DNA of 7,802 nucleotides from RGIG5579 sp045580105 (lineage in GTDB: Bacteria; Bacillota; Clostridia; Oscillospirales; SIG627): contig JAZNNH010000003.1 in the NCBI GenBank assembly GCA_045580105.1, forward strand, positions 1 through 7,802, read 5' to 3'. A program made the position numbers and the translations under genes. A model generated the notes under the pieces. It saw only the letters and a list, made by a program, of their open reading frames with translations. It had not been told where the DNA came from and made no database searches. Below, one piece after another: positions 6,195 to 7,802 of the stretch. Position 1 is the stretch's first letter. Each line of letters begins with the position of its first letter.

Positions 6195-7604
6195 ATGCTT
6201 AGTTCTAAGAAAGAGAGTTGTTTGACTCTTTGTAAAAAAATTGCGTTCTGTTTGCTGTGTGCGATCCTGTTTGACGCCTGTGTATTCGGCGGCGGTGAGA
6301 TCCTGCATTACGGCGGTCTCGGTTTTCGTCAAGCGCTTCTTTTGCTGTTGTGCTTGTTCTGTATTCCGATCCTTTTTGCTTCGTTAAAAAAGTTGTTTCG
6401 GATTCCGTACGTGTGGATGCTTTTGGCGTTTTTGGCTTGGATTGTGTTTCAAGCCGTTCGCGGGTTTCTCAACTCCAATCTTTTGCTTGCCACGGATATT
6501 ACCACCTACGTTTATCTCGCGTTTGTCCCGCTGGCATTGCTTTTGATTGATACCAAAGAAAAAGCGGAAGTTTTGATGCGCACCATGATATACGGAACCC
6601 TCGTGCTTTCCGTGATGGCAATCGTCCTGCTTTTGTTTTATCTGAACTTTAATCATTTGGTCATCGCCGCTTCTTTTTGGGGCTATGAGAATTCGCTTTT
6701 TCGTCTTGGCTCCGTTTCCACTCGAATTCCGCGTATTTTCTTGGTCAGCGGTCCCTATTTGATCGCGGGTTGTGTATTCAGCATTTATTTTGCCGCCAAG
6801 GAAAAGGGCAAGAAAATTCGCATTCTCTATTGCCTGACCCCCGCCCTGTGCCTGTTCGCGGCTCTGCTTTCTTTCACAAGATCGATGTATTTGGGCTTTT
6901 TTGCGGCGTTTTTGGTGCTGATCCCCTTGGCACTGTGGACGGCAGAAAAGACGGAACGCAAGAAGATTTTGACCTGTGTGATTTCGTTTGTTCTTCTGTT
7001 TTCCGTCATCACCACCGCCTTTTCACTCGGGGCACGAACCAATTATGTCGGATATGGATTGGAACGGCTGGGCGTTTCCTTTCCTTCTTTTCAAAAAGGC
7101 GATTCTTCCGGCGACAAAGACAGCTCTTCTGACAAAAAGGATCCGTTTTCCGACGAGTCCTTTTTGGATGAGAAACAACTGGAAGAGCTTTTGGAGCAGC
7201 AGGCGATTTCTCACTACAATCAAATCACCATTTCGTCCGACAATTTGAGAAGTGCTACGATCAAAGAAACGGTTCAGGCCATTGTCGCGCGTCCCTTGCT
7301 TGGCTTTGGGCTCGGGCATACCATCCCGTCCCGTCCCGACGGAAATGAATACTCGTACTTGGATATTTGGATGAAGACCGGTATTGTGGGCTTGGTTTTG
7401 TTTTTGCTGCCGCTGCTGTTCTTTCTCATAGATCTGGTGAAAGAAAAGAAAAAGAACGGAGAAATGCTGTTGTTAAAGACGGCGTGGTTGGCGTTCCTTG
7501 TGGGAATGATGGCGTATTCCTTCTTTAATCCGTACATTCTCTCGGCCCTTGGCTTCTTTGTTTACGGCTGTACCATTGCCGTGTTTCAAAACATGAAGAG
7601 TTGA
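6195..7604 (+). CDS. O-antigen ligase / Wzy-type polymerase
   Basis: A 469-residue polytopic membrane protein with about 11-12 hydrophobic segments (near 15-30, 45-65, 72-90, 105-120, 132-152, 186-205, 215-235, 240-258, 268-285, 390-415, 430-465). The topology, the conserved ALLSFTRSMYLGF segment (R229) and the long outer loop ending in ARPLLGFGLGH (366-375) are those of the O-antigen ligase/Wzy superfamily. It would polymerise repeat units, or ligate the glycan to its carrier, on the outer face of the membrane, using undecaprenyl-linked substrate. The outer loop contains an acidic, serine-rich stretch (about 302-336, GDSSGDKDSSSDKKDPFSDE), unusual in being low-complexity. Its place after two glycosyltransferases and before a dTDP-sugar gene supports a Wzx/Wzy-type pathway. 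Polymerase and ligase cannot be told apart from sequence alone. Confidence 0.83.
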   Translation: MLSSKKESCLTLCKKIAFCLLCAILFDACVFGGGEILHYGGLGFRQALLLLLCLFCIPILFASLKKLFRIPYVWMLLAFLAWIVFQAVRGFLNSNLLLATDITTYVYLAFVPLALLLIDTKEKAEVLMRTMIYGTLVLSVMAIVLLLFYLNFNHLVIAASFWGYENSLFRLGSVSTRIPRIFLVSGPYLIAGCVFSIYFAAKEKGKKIRILYCLTPALCLFAALLSFTRSMYLGFFAAFLVLIPLALWTAEKTERKKILTCVISFVLLFSVITTAFSLGARTNYVGYGLERLGVSFPSFQKGDSSGDKDSSSDKKDPFSDESFLDEKQLEELLEQQAISHYNQITISSDNLRSATIKETVQAIVARPLLGFGLGHTIPSRPDGNEYSYLDIWMKTGIVGLVLFLLPLLFFLIDLVKEKKKNGEMLLLKTAWLAFLVGMMAYSFFNPYILSALGFFVYGCTIAVFQNMKS

Positions 7605-7690
7605 GACGATCAAACACATAATCGGTGCGGCAAGACAACCGAGCCGAATCAAAAACAGATAGACAATTTAGAAAAGAAGAGGTAAAAAAC
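7605..7690 (+). other. 86-base intergenic leader of rfbB-like gene
   Basis: This is the longest gap inside the operon. It holds no convincing promoter pair and no T-tract terminator, so read-through from upstream is expected. TCGGT (7622-7626) can pair with ACCGA (7638-7642), and CGGC (7628-7631) with GCCG (7643-7646), in a crossing arrangement. AGAGG at 7678-7682 is the ribosome site, 8 bases before the ATG at 7691. Confidence 0.5.
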
Positions 7691-7802
7691 ATGACGATTA
7701 TCGTAACGGGCGGCGCGGGCTTTATCGGAAGCAACTTTGTGTTTCACATGCTGAAAAAATATTCGGAATATCGAATCATTTGCTTGGATAAATTGACGTA
7801 TG
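7691..7802 (+). CDS. rfbB: dTDP-glucose 4,6-dehydratase, 5' part only
   Basis: Only 37 codons are visible; the gene runs off the window. They read as an extended short-chain dehydrogenase N-terminus: a beta strand, then TGGAGFIG (6-13), the glycine-rich NAD-binding loop, then SNFVFHMLKKY and CLDKLTY with D33 expected to bind the NAD adenosine ribose. The wording GGAGFIGSNFV, then LDKLTY, is characteristic of RfbB/RmlB, which converts dTDP-glucose to dTDP-4-keto-6-deoxyglucose, the second step of dTDP-rhamnose synthesis. A related nucleotide-sugar epimerase or dehydratase is possible, since the catalytic Tyr-x-x-x-Lys is outside the window. The ATG has an AGAGG site 8 bases upstream. Its place after rhamnosyltransferase-like genes fits supply of their donor. 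Confidence 0.82.
   Translation, partial: MTIIVTGGAGFIGSNFVFHMLKKYSEYRIICLDKLTY

Noticed and set aside
6183..6197. GTG start at 6183 for the Wzy-like gene
   Set aside because: The GTG overlaps the only ribosome site, which is properly spaced for the ATG at 6195.

Overview
The window looks like chromosomal DNA of a Gram-positive anaerobe-type bacterium, most likely Bacillota, class Clostridia or a relative. The evidence is purine-rich Shine-Dalgarno sites before almost every gene, use of a TTG start, sigma-A-type promoters with TG-extended -10 elements, short overlapping gene junctions, an ESS-family glutamate symporter, and polysaccharide genes resembling Gram-positive rhamnan/capsule genes. 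The assignment rests on style and remembered families, not on a database match.

Left part (1-1343, + strand): the 3' end of a tetratricopeptide-repeat (TPR) gene overlaps the start of a DUF4037-type nucleotidyltransferase-fold gene. A strong hairpin/T-tract terminator at 1342-1373 closes this unit. Its symmetry lets it also end the convergent gene on the other strand.

Middle (1389-2663, - strand): gltS, a sodium/glutamate symporter transcribed alone, has its own promoter at 2635-2663. The 332-base gap 2580-2911 is a divergent control region. It also carries a near-consensus + strand promoter at 2785-2813 and a repeat-rich leader.

Right part (2912-7802, + strand): this is the 5' end of a surface-polysaccharide operon. 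In order it holds a CgeB/CpsH-like glycosyltransferase, a left-handed beta-helix O-acetyltransferase, two related family-2 glycosyltransferases of the RgpB-like (rhamnosyltransferase-type) group, an O-antigen ligase/Wzy-type membrane protein, and the first 37 codons of an rfbB/rmlB-type dTDP-glucose 4,6-dehydratase. The first three genes overlap or abut, so translation is probably coupled. The later gaps are 30, 27 and 86 bases. Together they suggest dTDP-sugar (probably dTDP-rhamnose) supply, assembly of a repeat unit by three glycosyltransferases, O-acetylation, and polymerisation or ligation outside the membrane. The priming transferase and flippase are not visible and would lie downstream or elsewhere.

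No mobile element, CRISPR array, tRNA or rRNA was seen. No clearly new biological system stands out. The least understood pieces are the TPR/DUF4037 pair, a glycosyltransferase with an altered nucleotide-binding motif, the repeats at the operon promoter, and an acidic insert in the Wzy-like protein.
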